Below are positions 1-6,856 of a DNA stretch of 48,472 bases, piece after piece. A program made the translations under genes and the position numbers. Under the pieces are notes generated by a model, which saw only the letters and a list, made by a program, of their open reading frames with translations, did not search any database and was not told the origin of the DNA. Every line of letters begins with the position of its first letter. Within the stretch, counting starts at the first letter, position 1. This stretch comes from Lachnospiraceae bacterium (lineage in GTDB: Bacteria > Bacillota > Clostridia > Lachnospirales > Lachnospiraceae): positions 1 through 48,472 of the forward strand of contig JAAVZU010000004.1 in the NCBI GenBank assembly GCA_022791815.1, in the 5' to 3' direction.

Positions 1-1031
1 ACATTGGTTATCTTTTCTGGTTCTCCTGTCCTGCAACGGACTATATCTCCCACATGGATATACTCTGCTTTTTTCCAGCCCTTCCCTTCCAGCCATATTG
101 CGTGGTCTTCTGTGGTATGTATCTCTTGATTTCCTATATATAGATGATACAGAATATCATTTGTTTTTTCAATTCTTTTTAATACTTTTTTCAGTTTCTG
201 TTCTCCTGTTCTTTCTTCTTCACACCAAACCTCCTCTCCTTCTTCGATTTCTTCTATGGCTTTTTTTCCTGTTTTGGTTTCTACCAGTGTGCCTGCCGGA
301 AAACAGCTTCTGTCCGGGCTGCATTTATTCATTCGTTCTGTTAACTTTGCCACATCATCGGTCATCCGGGCATTACTTTTTTCTATGGCGGCATTTCTTT
401 TTGCTGCTGCTCCCAATGCTGCCGTGGCAACTCCCCAGCTTGCTTCTGTTGTCAGGATTCCCATTATGTTCTGGTTCCCTTTTTCAACTTCTTCTTTCAT
501 CTGCCCGAATGCCTTTGGTGTATTAATTAGTTCTTCCATAAATACATCTGGGTCTTCCAGCATAAAGGGTATTTCCACAATTCCTTCCAGAAAGTTCAGG
601 CTTCCCCTTACAAAACTGCCTGCCAGGCTATCCTGGGAATACCTGGTCTGTCTCTGCCCCGTAAACCCCATCCAAAAGTCTGCTTTTCCATTCCCCATGC
701 CTGTCTGGCTGAATGGATCTTTTTTCTCTGCCTCTTCGATTGCCTCCTGTGCTTTCTTATCCAGCCATGCATCAAACTTTCGGAATATGTCTTTTCTTAT
801 GCTGAATTTTTTCTCCCATAAATGGTTCTCTATGTCCTTTATCTGCTGTTCTTCTACTGTCAGTCCATTGGGCAGAACCTCATCCTTTGAAATATATTTT
901 TCAAATTCTGTATAGCTGGTTTTCTCTTTTTCTGCCTGCATTTTTATTTTTTCCTCAACCGAAGGATAAGTGCCAGACTTGGTTTCTTCTTTTTTCTCTG
1001 CCTTATGTTCCTCACCTATTCTATTATACAT
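1..1031 (-). CDS. Partial polymorphic-toxin-type protein with pretoxin HINT domain (3' end outside window)
   Basis: Reading the minus strand from an ATG at 1031 gives about 343 uninterrupted codons that run off the left edge. The first ~245 residues are charged and helical (Lys/Glu rich), with an Ala-rich stretch near residues 210-225. Then comes CFPAGTLVETKTGKKAIEEI, the start of a HINT (Hedgehog/intein) autoprocessing domain with the nucleophile Cys, followed about 60 residues later by HTTEDHAIWL, the intein-type T-x-x-H block. In pretoxin-HINT proteins this domain precedes a C-terminal toxin, which would lie beyond base 1. The domain assignment is by family resemblance; the toxin is inference. 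No signal peptide is visible. A GGTGG stretch 10 nt upstream may be the ribosome site. The gene is visibly richer in G+C than its neighbours, which suggests transfer. Bases 1032-1173 hold short open fragments in other frames, so the true 5' end could be frameshifted. Confidence 0.72.
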   Translation of the reverse strand, partial: MYNRIGEEHKAEKKEETKSGTYPSVEEKIKMQAEKEKTSYTEFEKYISKDEVLPNGLTVEEQQIKDIENHLWEKKFSIRKDIFRKFDAWLDKKAQEAIEEAEKKDPFSQTGMGNGKADFWMGFTGQRQTRYSQDSLAGSFVRGSLNFLEGIVEIPFMLEDPDVFMEELINTPKAFGQMKEEVEKGNQNIMGILTTEASWGVATAALGAAAKRNAAIEKSNARMTDDVAKLTERMNKCSPDRSCFPAGTLVETKTGKKAIEEIEEGEEVWCEEERTGEQKLKKVLKRIEKTNDILYHLYIGNQEIHTTEDHAIWLEGKGWKKAEYIHVGDIVRCRTGEPEKITN

Positions 1032-1173
1032 ATCTCGTTTTCCACCTGCTCATTCAGTTCAATTCCTGCAAGCTGTTTTCGCTTTATCCTGCATTGTTTT
1101 GTACTGGTACAAATTAAGTTTCACTATTTCAACAAAATGTTACACCTGTTTTTGATGCTTACCTAATATTTCC

Positions 1174-2331
1174 TCAAAATGCAGACAAAATCTTCTCAGT
1201 ATCCTTTGTTTGTCCAAGAAAACCATATTTATCAGAAAAAAGCATAATGCCAAATTCCAGCTCCTCCCCTACCCGATGTGCTACTTGTTCATGAATCCTC
1301 TTACAAATACGATCTAACACCTTCTCTTTGAGACCCTCTTTTTCTAAAACCGCTAGCATTTCATCTGTATTCTTACATTCCATAATCTGTTCCAAGGACT
1401 CTTTTGTGCCTCCACAAAGTCCTGTATAAGCAGCAAATACTTCATATCTGGCATCTGCCACTTTGGAATGTGTATTCATAACTCCTGCTGCAAGTTTTAC
1501 AAGTTTCCCAATATTACCTACTAATAATAATTGTTTTATTCCATAAGCAACTGCTAAATCCAATGTTTCTCCTATATAATTACTACATTTTATACTACTT
1601 TCCATATCGAGTCCTAAATACTTTGCCACATAACCTTTCCCATAATTTCCAGGAGTCACTAGAATTCGTTCTTTTCCCATAGCTTTTTGTTGTCGGATTT
1701 CTATTTCAATGGTATCTACAATTGCCTTTTCACTCATAGGCTCTAAAATTCCGCTAGTTCCCAGAATAGAAATACCTCCCTCAATTCCAAGCCTTGGATT
1801 AAAAGTCTTTTTTGCCAGTTGGCTCCCTTCTGGTACATGAATCTGAATAAGAAGCTGTTCCTTATACTCACCAATTTGACAAACCTCTCTTACTGTATCA
1901 AAAATCATTTTTCTTGGAACCGTATTGATTGCTGCATATCCAATCTTCTGTTCTAAGCCTTTCTGGGTAACTCTCCCAACCCCTTCTCCACCATCCAGAA
2001 ATAACTGTTTGAATTCGTCTTCAAATATATTTTGTACTTTTCCCTCTGTATTTCTTTTTTCCACAGAAACATAGATTTTGGCACCATTTGTCACATCTGG
2101 GTCATCTCCACTATCCTTCACCACAAAATATTCTGCCTTATTCTCTGATGAAGTAACCAGCTCTACTGGCACAACTACTGGTATTCCTTTCGGTGTATAG
2201 ATTGTAACTTCCTTACTCTCAATCCCAAAAATCAAATGTTTTGCTGCTGCCTGTGCTGCTGCTGCTGCACAAGTTCCAGTTGTAATCCCACAGCGAAGCT
2301 GCTTTTTATTCTTATTCACATACTGATCCAT
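1174..2331 (-). CDS. cbiD: Cobalt-precorrin-5B C1-methyltransferase CbiD
   Basis: CbiD methylates C1 of cobalt-precorrin-5B in the anaerobic (early cobalt insertion) cobalamin pathway, using S-adenosylmethionine, in the cytoplasm. The N-terminus carries the family's LRCGITTGTCAAAAAQAA signature, and the ~385-residue length is usual. I chose the ATG at 2331 because it gives the typical MDxYVNKN start and has GGGAG 5 nt upstream. The frame stays open up to 2385, next to the cobI stop, but that start has no ribosome site. It lies 54 nt downstream of cobI and is probably co-transcribed with it. No other cobalamin genes are in the window. Confidence 0.93.
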   Translation of the reverse strand: MDQYVNKNKKQLRCGITTGTCAAAAAQAAAKHLIFGIESKEVTIYTPKGIPVVVPVELVTSSENKAEYFVVKDSGDDPDVTNGAKIYVSVEKRNTEGKVQNIFEDEFKQLFLDGGEGVGRVTQKGLEQKIGYAAINTVPRKMIFDTVREVCQIGEYKEQLLIQIHVPEGSQLAKKTFNPRLGIEGGISILGTSGILEPMSEKAIVDTIEIEIRQQKAMGKERILVTPGNYGKGYVAKYLGLDMESSIKCSNYIGETLDLAVAYGIKQLLLVGNIGKLVKLAAGVMNTHSKVADARYEVFAAYTGLCGGTKESLEQIMECKNTDEMLAVLEKEGLKEKVLDRICKRIHEQVAHRVGEELEFGIMLFSDKYGFLGQTKDTEKILSAF

Positions 2332-2385
2332 AACTTCTCCCAAGCCTTTCCATACAGCTTTTATCATTATTTCAAATATAAACAA

Positions 2386-3099
2386 TTACAACCGCTTTTC
2401 TTTTTCCTTTGCCAGAATTGTTGTAAAGTATCCTTTCTCTCCCTGTTGCCGTAAACTGCGTATATTAGGATAAACAATCTCTCCTTCCATTCCACAATTT
2501 TCCACAGCAAAGACCTCAAGTTTTCCTTCTTTTTCCAATTCTTCTAACTTCTTAGTCACATAATCAAACTGTCTGGCAGACTTCATTAGTATTTTCGTTC
2601 CATTATATTTTTCAATTTCTTCAATTCCATAGCAAGCAGGTAATATGTGAATGCTTTCCTCACCAGTAGCAATATCCATTCCAAGCCTTGCTGCAACTGC
2701 ACAAAAAGAAGGCACACCACTAACCAGCTCTGCCCTATAGCCTTTTTCTATTATTTTTTTGTGAATCTTCATATATGTTCCATATATAGTAGGATCTCCA
2801 AGATTTAAAAAAGCTACATTCTCTCCTGCTGTTAGTTCTGTTTCTATCTTCTGACATATCTGCTGGTATGCTTCTTCTAGTTTGTTTTCATCTCTTGTCA
2901 TTGGAATTACACCACTTATAATTTTCTTTTCCTGAATCTTTGGTACTGCCTGTTTTGCAATACCAAATGCAGTACAAATATTTGTATTCTCTGCTGGTAT
3001 TCCAATCACAGAACATTCCTCTAAAATTCTTACCGCCTTTAAAGTCAATAATTCTGGATCTCCTGGTCCAATTCCAACTCCATATAAAATTCCTGCCAT
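2386..3099 (-). CDS. cobI: Precorrin-2 / cobalt-factor II C20-methyltransferase
   Basis: This SAM-dependent tetrapyrrole methylase adds the C20 methyl group to (cobalt-)precorrin-2 in corrin ring synthesis (CbiL in the anaerobic naming). The protein is ~237 residues. It has the glycine-rich YGVGIGPGDPELLTLKA motif at the N-terminus, a GDPTIYGTYM segment, and GVPSFCAVAARLG, all typical of the family. The start at 3099 is preferred over an in-frame ATG at 3111 because GGAG sits 6 nt before it and the earlier ATG overlaps that site. It heads a two-gene unit with cbiD. The leader upstream is 500+ bases, without a convincing cobalamin riboswitch. Confidence 0.92.
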   Translation of the reverse strand: MAGILYGVGIGPGDPELLTLKAVRILEECSVIGIPAENTNICTAFGIAKQAVPKIQEKKIISGVIPMTRDENKLEEAYQQICQKIETELTAGENVAFLNLGDPTIYGTYMKIHKKIIEKGYRAELVSGVPSFCAVAARLGMDIATGEESIHILPACYGIEEIEKYNGTKILMKSARQFDYVTKKLEELEKEGKLEVFAVENCGMEGEIVYPNIRSLRQQGEKGYFTTILAKEKEKRL

Positions 3100-3223
3100 A
3101 GTTTTCTCCATTCTGTTTTTCTCTTTATTTTAAAGATATTCTATAAACGTACTATTAAATTTTATTTTTATATTATTATCCTTAATTATAAATATCCTAT
3201 ATTGCAGACTACTACTATTACAA

Positions 3224-3340
3224 CTAGGATCCACTTAACAGTGTCGCCTGTCTGCAATCATCGTCAATTGACCTATTAAGCATGAATAATCTCAATTTAT
3301 TATTATAAGATGTTGGGTCAAAAGGTATTTTGCCTCCCAA
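3224..3340 (-). pseudogene. Protein-like 38-codon ORF, probable gene remnant
   Basis: On the minus strand the frame closing with TAG at 3224 reads GGKIPFDPTSYNNK, then LRLFMLNRSIDDDCRQATLL. This is a balanced, protein-like composition unlike the surrounding noncoding DNA. The only in-frame starts are TTG at 3340 and an internal ATG near 3280, neither with a ribosome site, and a stop lies just upstream. I do not recognise the family. It is most simply the stump of a lost gene. A functional small protein is possible but unsupported. Confidence 0.35.
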
Positions 3341-3461
3341 CTGAAATTATAAATTGCAATAATGCTATGCAACTTTTAAAATTCTATACATTATAAGCAT
3401 TTATTACGTTTCCATTTCATTACACACTTACCTATTATACCCGAAAAAAAGAACTAAGAAA

Positions 3462-3495
3462 AGAGAGAGTTTCCATTCCTTATAAAACTCTCTCT
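3462..3495 (-). terminator. Intrinsic terminator of the NUDIX gene
   Basis: The arms AGAGAGAGTTT and AAACTCTCTCT form an 11-bp perfect stem with a 12-nt loop. On the minus strand it is followed by a T-rich tract (TTTTCTTAGTTCTTTTTTT), about 140 nt after the NUDIX stop. Confidence 0.75.
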
Positions 3496-3635
3496 AAATA
3501 CTTTTATCTTGTTCTTATTTTTTTACCAAATATTTTATTCTATCACACAAATATTTGTCTACAGTCCATATCCCAACAGTTTCATTGCCATAATTTCATC
3601 CCACAAACCTGATAGCTATCAAGAAATATATTTTT

Positions 3636-4136
3636 CTATTCAAATATTTGCTTAATACTGTCATAATGAAGGAAAATCCCTTCTTTTGCAAAAGCTTTTA
3701 TTTGATCTAAATCTGCAATCATAAAACCAAGGGTTTCTTTTTCTTGTGGTCTCACATCACTTTCCTCAAAATCCATTTCAAAACGGTACACATCAGCAAA
3801 ATAATTATCTCCTTCTCCTGGATTTTCTCTTTGATAGGTAAAACAATAACCACCTTTTGCATCATGTACATCCAACCCAGTCTCTTCTTTGATTTCCCGA
3901 ATGATTGCATCTAGAGAATTTTCTCCTGCTTGTGCCGCACCTCCAGATACTTCCCACCAGCCTGGAGCCCAAGATTTATTCATAGTCCTTTGGGTAATTA
4001 AAAACTTTCCATCTGTTCTTTTAACCACACCAAGTACGGTAAGATGATACTCTCCATCTTTTAAACACCAATCATTTCTCTTCATGGTACGTCCAGTTCT
4101 CTGTTTATTCTTGTCATATATATCCCATAATTCCAT
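3636..4136 (-). CDS. NUDIX hydrolase (IPP-isomerase-like / MutT-like)
   Basis: This is a 166-residue cytoplasmic NUDIX protein that would hydrolyse a nucleoside diphosphate linked to another group. The Nudix box is complete: G-x5-E-x7-RE-I-K-EE-T-G-L in the region GAAQAGENSLDAIIREIKEE, so the Mg2+-binding glutamates are all present. The N-terminus MELWDIYDKN is typical of the subgroup resembling isopentenyl-diphosphate isomerase. The substrate cannot be read from sequence. The ribosome site is weak (AAAGG about 13 nt upstream). It is a single gene with its own terminator. Confidence 0.9.
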   Translation of the reverse strand: MELWDIYDKNKQRTGRTMKRNDWCLKDGEYHLTVLGVVKRTDGKFLITQRTMNKSWAPGWWEVSGGAAQAGENSLDAIIREIKEETGLDVHDAKGGYCFTYQRENPGEGDNYFADVYRFEMDFEESDVRPQEKETLGFMIADLDQIKAFAKEGIFLHYDSIKQIFE

Positions 4137-4186
4137 AATTTATCTCTAACCTTTCTTTTATTTTTACATATCTCCATCATATCACT

Positions 4187-4500
4187 TTATAAAAACAATC
4201 TTATAAATATATTATTTGTTATTTTTCTTTTCGTTACAGGCAATTTTAAAAGTTTCCAGACTATATGTATAACAAGTGTTATGAAAACTAAAACTGCTAA
4301 ATGCATTAGCAACATCTCACCAATTAAAACATTTCCAAATCCTATATTTACATTTCTTCTCAAATACCCTCTGTAGCCTAACAGTAAAAAAGCAATACTA
4401 CCAATTACTATTCCTATATTTTTCCCTAGCTTTGCTGGCAATTTCACGATTACACGAATCTGTTCCAAACCAAATATAATAATAAAAAGAACAATAACAT
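4187..4500 (-). pseudogene. Remnant of a multi-pass membrane protein (membrane metallophosphoesterase N-terminal type)
   Basis: An ATG at 4500 has a good ribosome site (AAAAGGTG, 5 nt away). It opens a hydrophobic peptide, MLLLFFLLLYLVWNRFV, that stops after 17 codons. The neighbouring frame carries on with KLPAKLGKNIGIVIGSIAFL and two more membrane helices up to a stop at 4187. Read across a frameshift, the whole resembles the four-helix N-terminal part of membrane-bound metallophosphoesterases, but the enzymatic domain is absent. The annotated frame alone would need a TTG start at 4468 without a ribosome site. The family guess is tentative; the frame break and truncation are seen directly. 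Confidence 0.4.
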
Positions 4501-4534
4501 TCTATCACCTTTTCTTTTTCGCCTATACAGCCAT

Positions 4535-4847
4535 TTATAATGTTATGATTCCAATACCATAACAAATAATATCCCTCACATCAAAAGTCGAATCTATCAA
4601 AACACTAAAAATTATTAACAGACAATCCTAGTCGTTCTACAATATGAAAAAACAGACAAACTTCAACTCCAACCGCAAAGGCAAATATAGGAATTGGAAG
4701 AGATTTATATTTTTTTGGAATAAAAACTCTAACAAAGAAATATATCACAACAACGACTAGTACATCTCCAATATACAGACGTACAAATCTATCATGTACA
4801 AACAATGCAATCAAAACTTCTACTGTCAGGAAAAAATAAAAATCCAA
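4535..4847 (-). pseudogene. Frameshifted DUF2809 family small membrane protein
   Basis: From a TTG at 4847 the frame encodes a hydrophobic ~80-residue protein with the DUF2809 features FVRLYIGDVLVVVV and VFIPKKYKSLP. It stops at 4605 just after LGLSVNNF. A single added base in the A5 run at 4607-4611 would let it continue as FSVLIDSTFDVRDIICYGIG to a stop at 4535, which is the expected C-terminal end of the family. There is no ATG or convincing ribosome site, so the 5' end also looks damaged. It is either a decayed gene or a homopolymer sequencing error. It lies 29 nt downstream of thiC. Confidence 0.6.
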
Positions 4848-4876
4848 ATAAATATGGCAATCTTTTAGAACTTCTA

Positions 4877-6187
4877 TTATTCATCAAAAATACTAACAAT
4901 TTCTCCATCCAATATACGATTCATATTTTTCACCGCACAAAAATTTCCGCACATACTACAAGTATCTTCTTTTTCTGGTTTCGCCTCTGCCCGGTATCTT
5001 CTTGCCTTTTCTGGGTCAATGGAAAGATGAAACATTTCTTCCCAATCTAATTTCTTTCTTGCTGTACTCATAGCATAATCCCAATCTGTGGCCCCCTTTA
5101 TACCTTTTGCAATATCTGCTGCATGAGCCGCAATCTTTGCTGCAATAATTCCCTCTTTTACATCTCCTACATCTGGAAGACGAAGATGTTCCGCTGGTGT
5201 CACATAACACAAAAAGGATGCTCCATAAGTCGCTGCTATGGCTCCACCAATTGCGGAAGTAATATGGTCATATCCTGGTGCAATATCTGTTACAAGAGGT
5301 CCTAACACATAAAACGGGGCTCCATGGCAAAGGGTTTTCTGAATCGTCATATTGGCTTCAATCTGATTCAGTGGCATGTGCCCTGGTCCTTCAACCATAA
5401 CCTGCACATCCTTCTCCCATGCTCTTTTCGTAAGTTCCCCAAGCACTACCAATTCTTCAATCTGTGCTGTATCTGTTGCATCTGCAATACATCCTGGTCT
5501 ACAGGCATCGCCAAGGCTCATAGTAATATCATATTCTCGAAAAATCTCTAATATTTCATCATAATACTCATAAAATGGATTCTCCTCCCCTGTCATTTCC
5601 ATCCAGGCAAACATAATTGATCCACCTCGGGAAACAATATTCATAAGACGCTTGTTCTTTTTAAAACGCTTTGCCGTTTCTCTATTTAATCCACAATGAA
5701 TTGTCATGAAATCTACGCCATCCTCTGCATGCATACGGACAATATCAATCCACTCTCTGGCAGTAATCTCTTTTAGAGCCTTATGATAATAAACAACTGC
5801 ATCATAAATTGGTACAGTTCCTAACATTGCACTACATTCTTTTGCTATTTTTCTGCGAAATGTTCTGGTATCTCCATAAGAGCTTAAATCCATAATCGCT
5901 TCTGCTCCCATATCTACCGCACTCTGTACCTTCTCCATTTCCATATCCATATCCACACAATCTCTGGAAATGCCAAGGTTTACATTAATCTTCGTCTTTA
6001 ACATAGAACCAATTCCATTGGGAGAAATAGAACTGTGATTCTTATTGCAGGGAATAATCACCTGCCCTTTTGCTATGTATTCCCGAAGTTCCTCCACATC
6101 TATCTGTTCTTTCTTTGCAACTGTTTTCATCTCATTGGTAATAATCCCTTTTCTGGCTGCATCCATTTGTGTTGTGTATTCTCTCAT
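4877..6187 (-). CDS. thiC: Phosphomethylpyrimidine synthase ThiC
   Basis: ThiC is a radical-SAM enzyme that rearranges 5-aminoimidazole ribotide into HMP phosphate, the pyrimidine half of thiamin. The 436-residue protein has the family's [41 protein letters not shown] and [17 protein letters not shown] blocks. It ends with the [11 protein letters not shown] cluster motif (Cys-x2-Cys-x4-Cys) that binds the [4Fe-4S] cluster. The length is typical of the shorter Firmicute form. A sigma-A promoter lies directly upstream (6232-6260), leaving a leader of only about 35-40 nt, too short for a TPP riboswitch. No other thiamin genes are nearby. Confidence 0.97.
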   Translation of the reverse strand: MREYTTQMDAARKGIITNEMKTVAKKEQIDVEELREYIAKGQVIIPCNKNHSSISPNGIGSMLKTKINVNLGISRDCVDMDMEMEKVQSAVDMGAEAIMDLSSYGDTRTFRRKIAKECSAMLGTVPIYDAVVYYHKALKEITAREWIDIVRMHAEDGVDFMTIHCGLNRETAKRFKKNKRLMNIVSRGGSIMFAWMEMTGEENPFYEYYDEILEIFREYDITMSLGDACRPGCIADATDTAQIEELVVLGELTKRAWEKDVQVMVEGPGHMPLNQIEANMTIQKTLCHGAPFYVLGPLVTDIAPGYDHITSAIGGAIAATYGASFLCYVTPAEHLRLPDVGDVKEGIIAAKIAAHAADIAKGIKGATDWDYAMSTARKKLDWEEMFHLSIDPEKARRYRAEAKPEKEDTCSMCGNFCAVKNMNRILDGEIVSIFDE

Positions 6188-6231
6188 ATTTTGAACCTTG
6201 CCTTTCCATATATACTTAACCTTATGTGGTT

Positions 6232-6260
6232 ATTGTATCAATCGGAAAAACCTTTGTCAA
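6232..6260 (-). promoter_or_regulatory. Sigma-A promoter of thiC
   Basis: On the minus strand TTGACA (6255-6260) is followed after exactly 17 nt by TACAAT (6232-6237). This is a near-consensus vegetative promoter, and transcription would start about 35-40 nt before the thiC ATG. Confidence 0.8.
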
Positions 6261-6291
6261 ATTAAAATGAGGTTGGGGGAAAGAGGGGTAA

Positions 6292-6342
6292 TTAAAAGGT
6301 TATTTTATGTTGGATAACTTTTAATTATCCATCACCTTTTAA
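6292..6342. repeat. Nested inverted repeat
   Basis: The outer arms are TTAAAAGGT (6292-6300) and ACCTTTTAA (6334-6342). The inner arms are TGGATAA (6311-6317) and TTATCCA (6325-6331). The two nested stems form a long hairpin between the ABC ATPase stump and the thiC promoter. It has no strong T tract, so a terminator role is uncertain. Confidence 0.5.
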
Positions 6343-6476
6343 TAGTTCCTTTATAAATATCGGACTTTTTTATCAACTTTTACATTTCTAGAAAATTCAA
6401 AGACACTATATTTATTGATATATCATTTTATCTAAATACATCTAGTTACATTTTTGTTTCTTTTATGTATTGTGTA

Positions 6477-6551
6477 TTAAAAATCCTTTGACACTTTCAA
6501 TCCGTTAACTCCACACCACAGATTACCTGTCACCTTAGCACCTTTTTTCAT
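6477..6551 (-). CDS. Unrecognised 24-codon ORF
   Basis: ATG at 6551 to TAA at 6477 encodes MKKGAKVTGNLW, then CGVNGLKVSKDF. It is short, basic and has one Cys. The ribosome site is weak (GATGAAAAG just upstream). It lies downstream of the stump of an ABC ATPase and of a LytTR/GHKL regulatory pair, a setting in which signal or bacteriocin peptides occur, but no leader or cleavage motif is visible. It may be a gene remnant. Confidence 0.2.
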   Translation of the reverse strand: MKKGAKVTGNLWCGVNGLKVSKDF

Positions 6552-6655
6552 GGCTTTTCATCTACATTATAACTACCTTTACAAAATATTAAATTTACTA
6601 TTGATTTGTTAACACATACTATCTCTAATCCAGATTTATTATAGCACAAATAGAT

Positions 6656-6856
6656 TATCTTATGTAATATTTTGTGTATTTTGTCACTTTTTTTGCGTAG
6701 TTTACTAGTATCACCCCATAAATAGACTTAAATAGATTCGTTTTACCACTACCATTTTTTATGACAATACCAACTATTTTCCTTGTTTCTACTTCTATAT
6801 TTACATAATTTACAACCATTTGCATTCCATATTTCTTACAAACATTTTCTATTTCT
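6656..6856 (-). pseudogene. Truncated ABC transporter ATP-binding protein (N-terminal stump)
   Basis: Immediately behind the histidine kinase stop, a minus-strand frame reads KEIENVCKKYGMQM, then KIVGIVIKNGSGKTNLFKSI, ending at TAA 6656. This is the usual N-terminus of an ABC ATPase through the Walker A motif (NGSGKT). The remaining ~150-200 residues (signature, Walker B) are absent, and the later codons (YAKKVTKYTKYYIR) do not match the family. In-frame ATGs exist near 6825-6831, but a truncated ATPase would be inactive. It suggests that the sensor pair once had a linked ABC transporter. Confidence 0.6.

Larger units (their letters stand above)
3100..3635. other. Intergenic stretch between cobI and the NUDIX gene
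   Basis: This AT-rich gap holds a terminator hairpin for the NUDIX gene (3462-3495), a TATAAT-like hexamer on the minus strand near 3437-3442 without a clear -35, and a protein-like 38-codon ORF (3224-3340). It also has a 9-bp inverted repeat (ATTGCAGAC at 3201-3209, GTCTGCAAT at 3250-3258). The minus strand has a faint B12-box-like stretch (AGACAGGCGAC) but no other conserved part of a cobalamin riboswitch. Confidence 0.5.
6188..6655. other. Intergenic stretch upstream of thiC
   Basis: It contains the thiC promoter (6232-6260), a nested inverted repeat (6292-6342) and a 24-codon minus-strand ORF (6477-6551). The rest is AT-rich with nothing recognisable. No TPP riboswitch motif is present on the minus strand. 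Confidence 0.5.

Noticed and set aside
256-915. 219-codon plus-strand ORF
   Set aside because: It is the antisense shadow of the HINT-domain gene; its Ser/Phe/Leu-rich translation has no protein-like pattern and the minus frame has clear motifs.
3201-3340. Cobalamin riboswitch in front of cobI
   Set aside because: Only a weak B12-box-like stretch (AGACAGGCGAC) is present; the conserved GCCACTG core is missing and the same bases read as a protein-like ORF.
6188-6400. TPP riboswitch of thiC
   Set aside because: No CTGAGA or ACCTGATCTGG-like elements on the minus strand, and the promoter lies too close to the gene.
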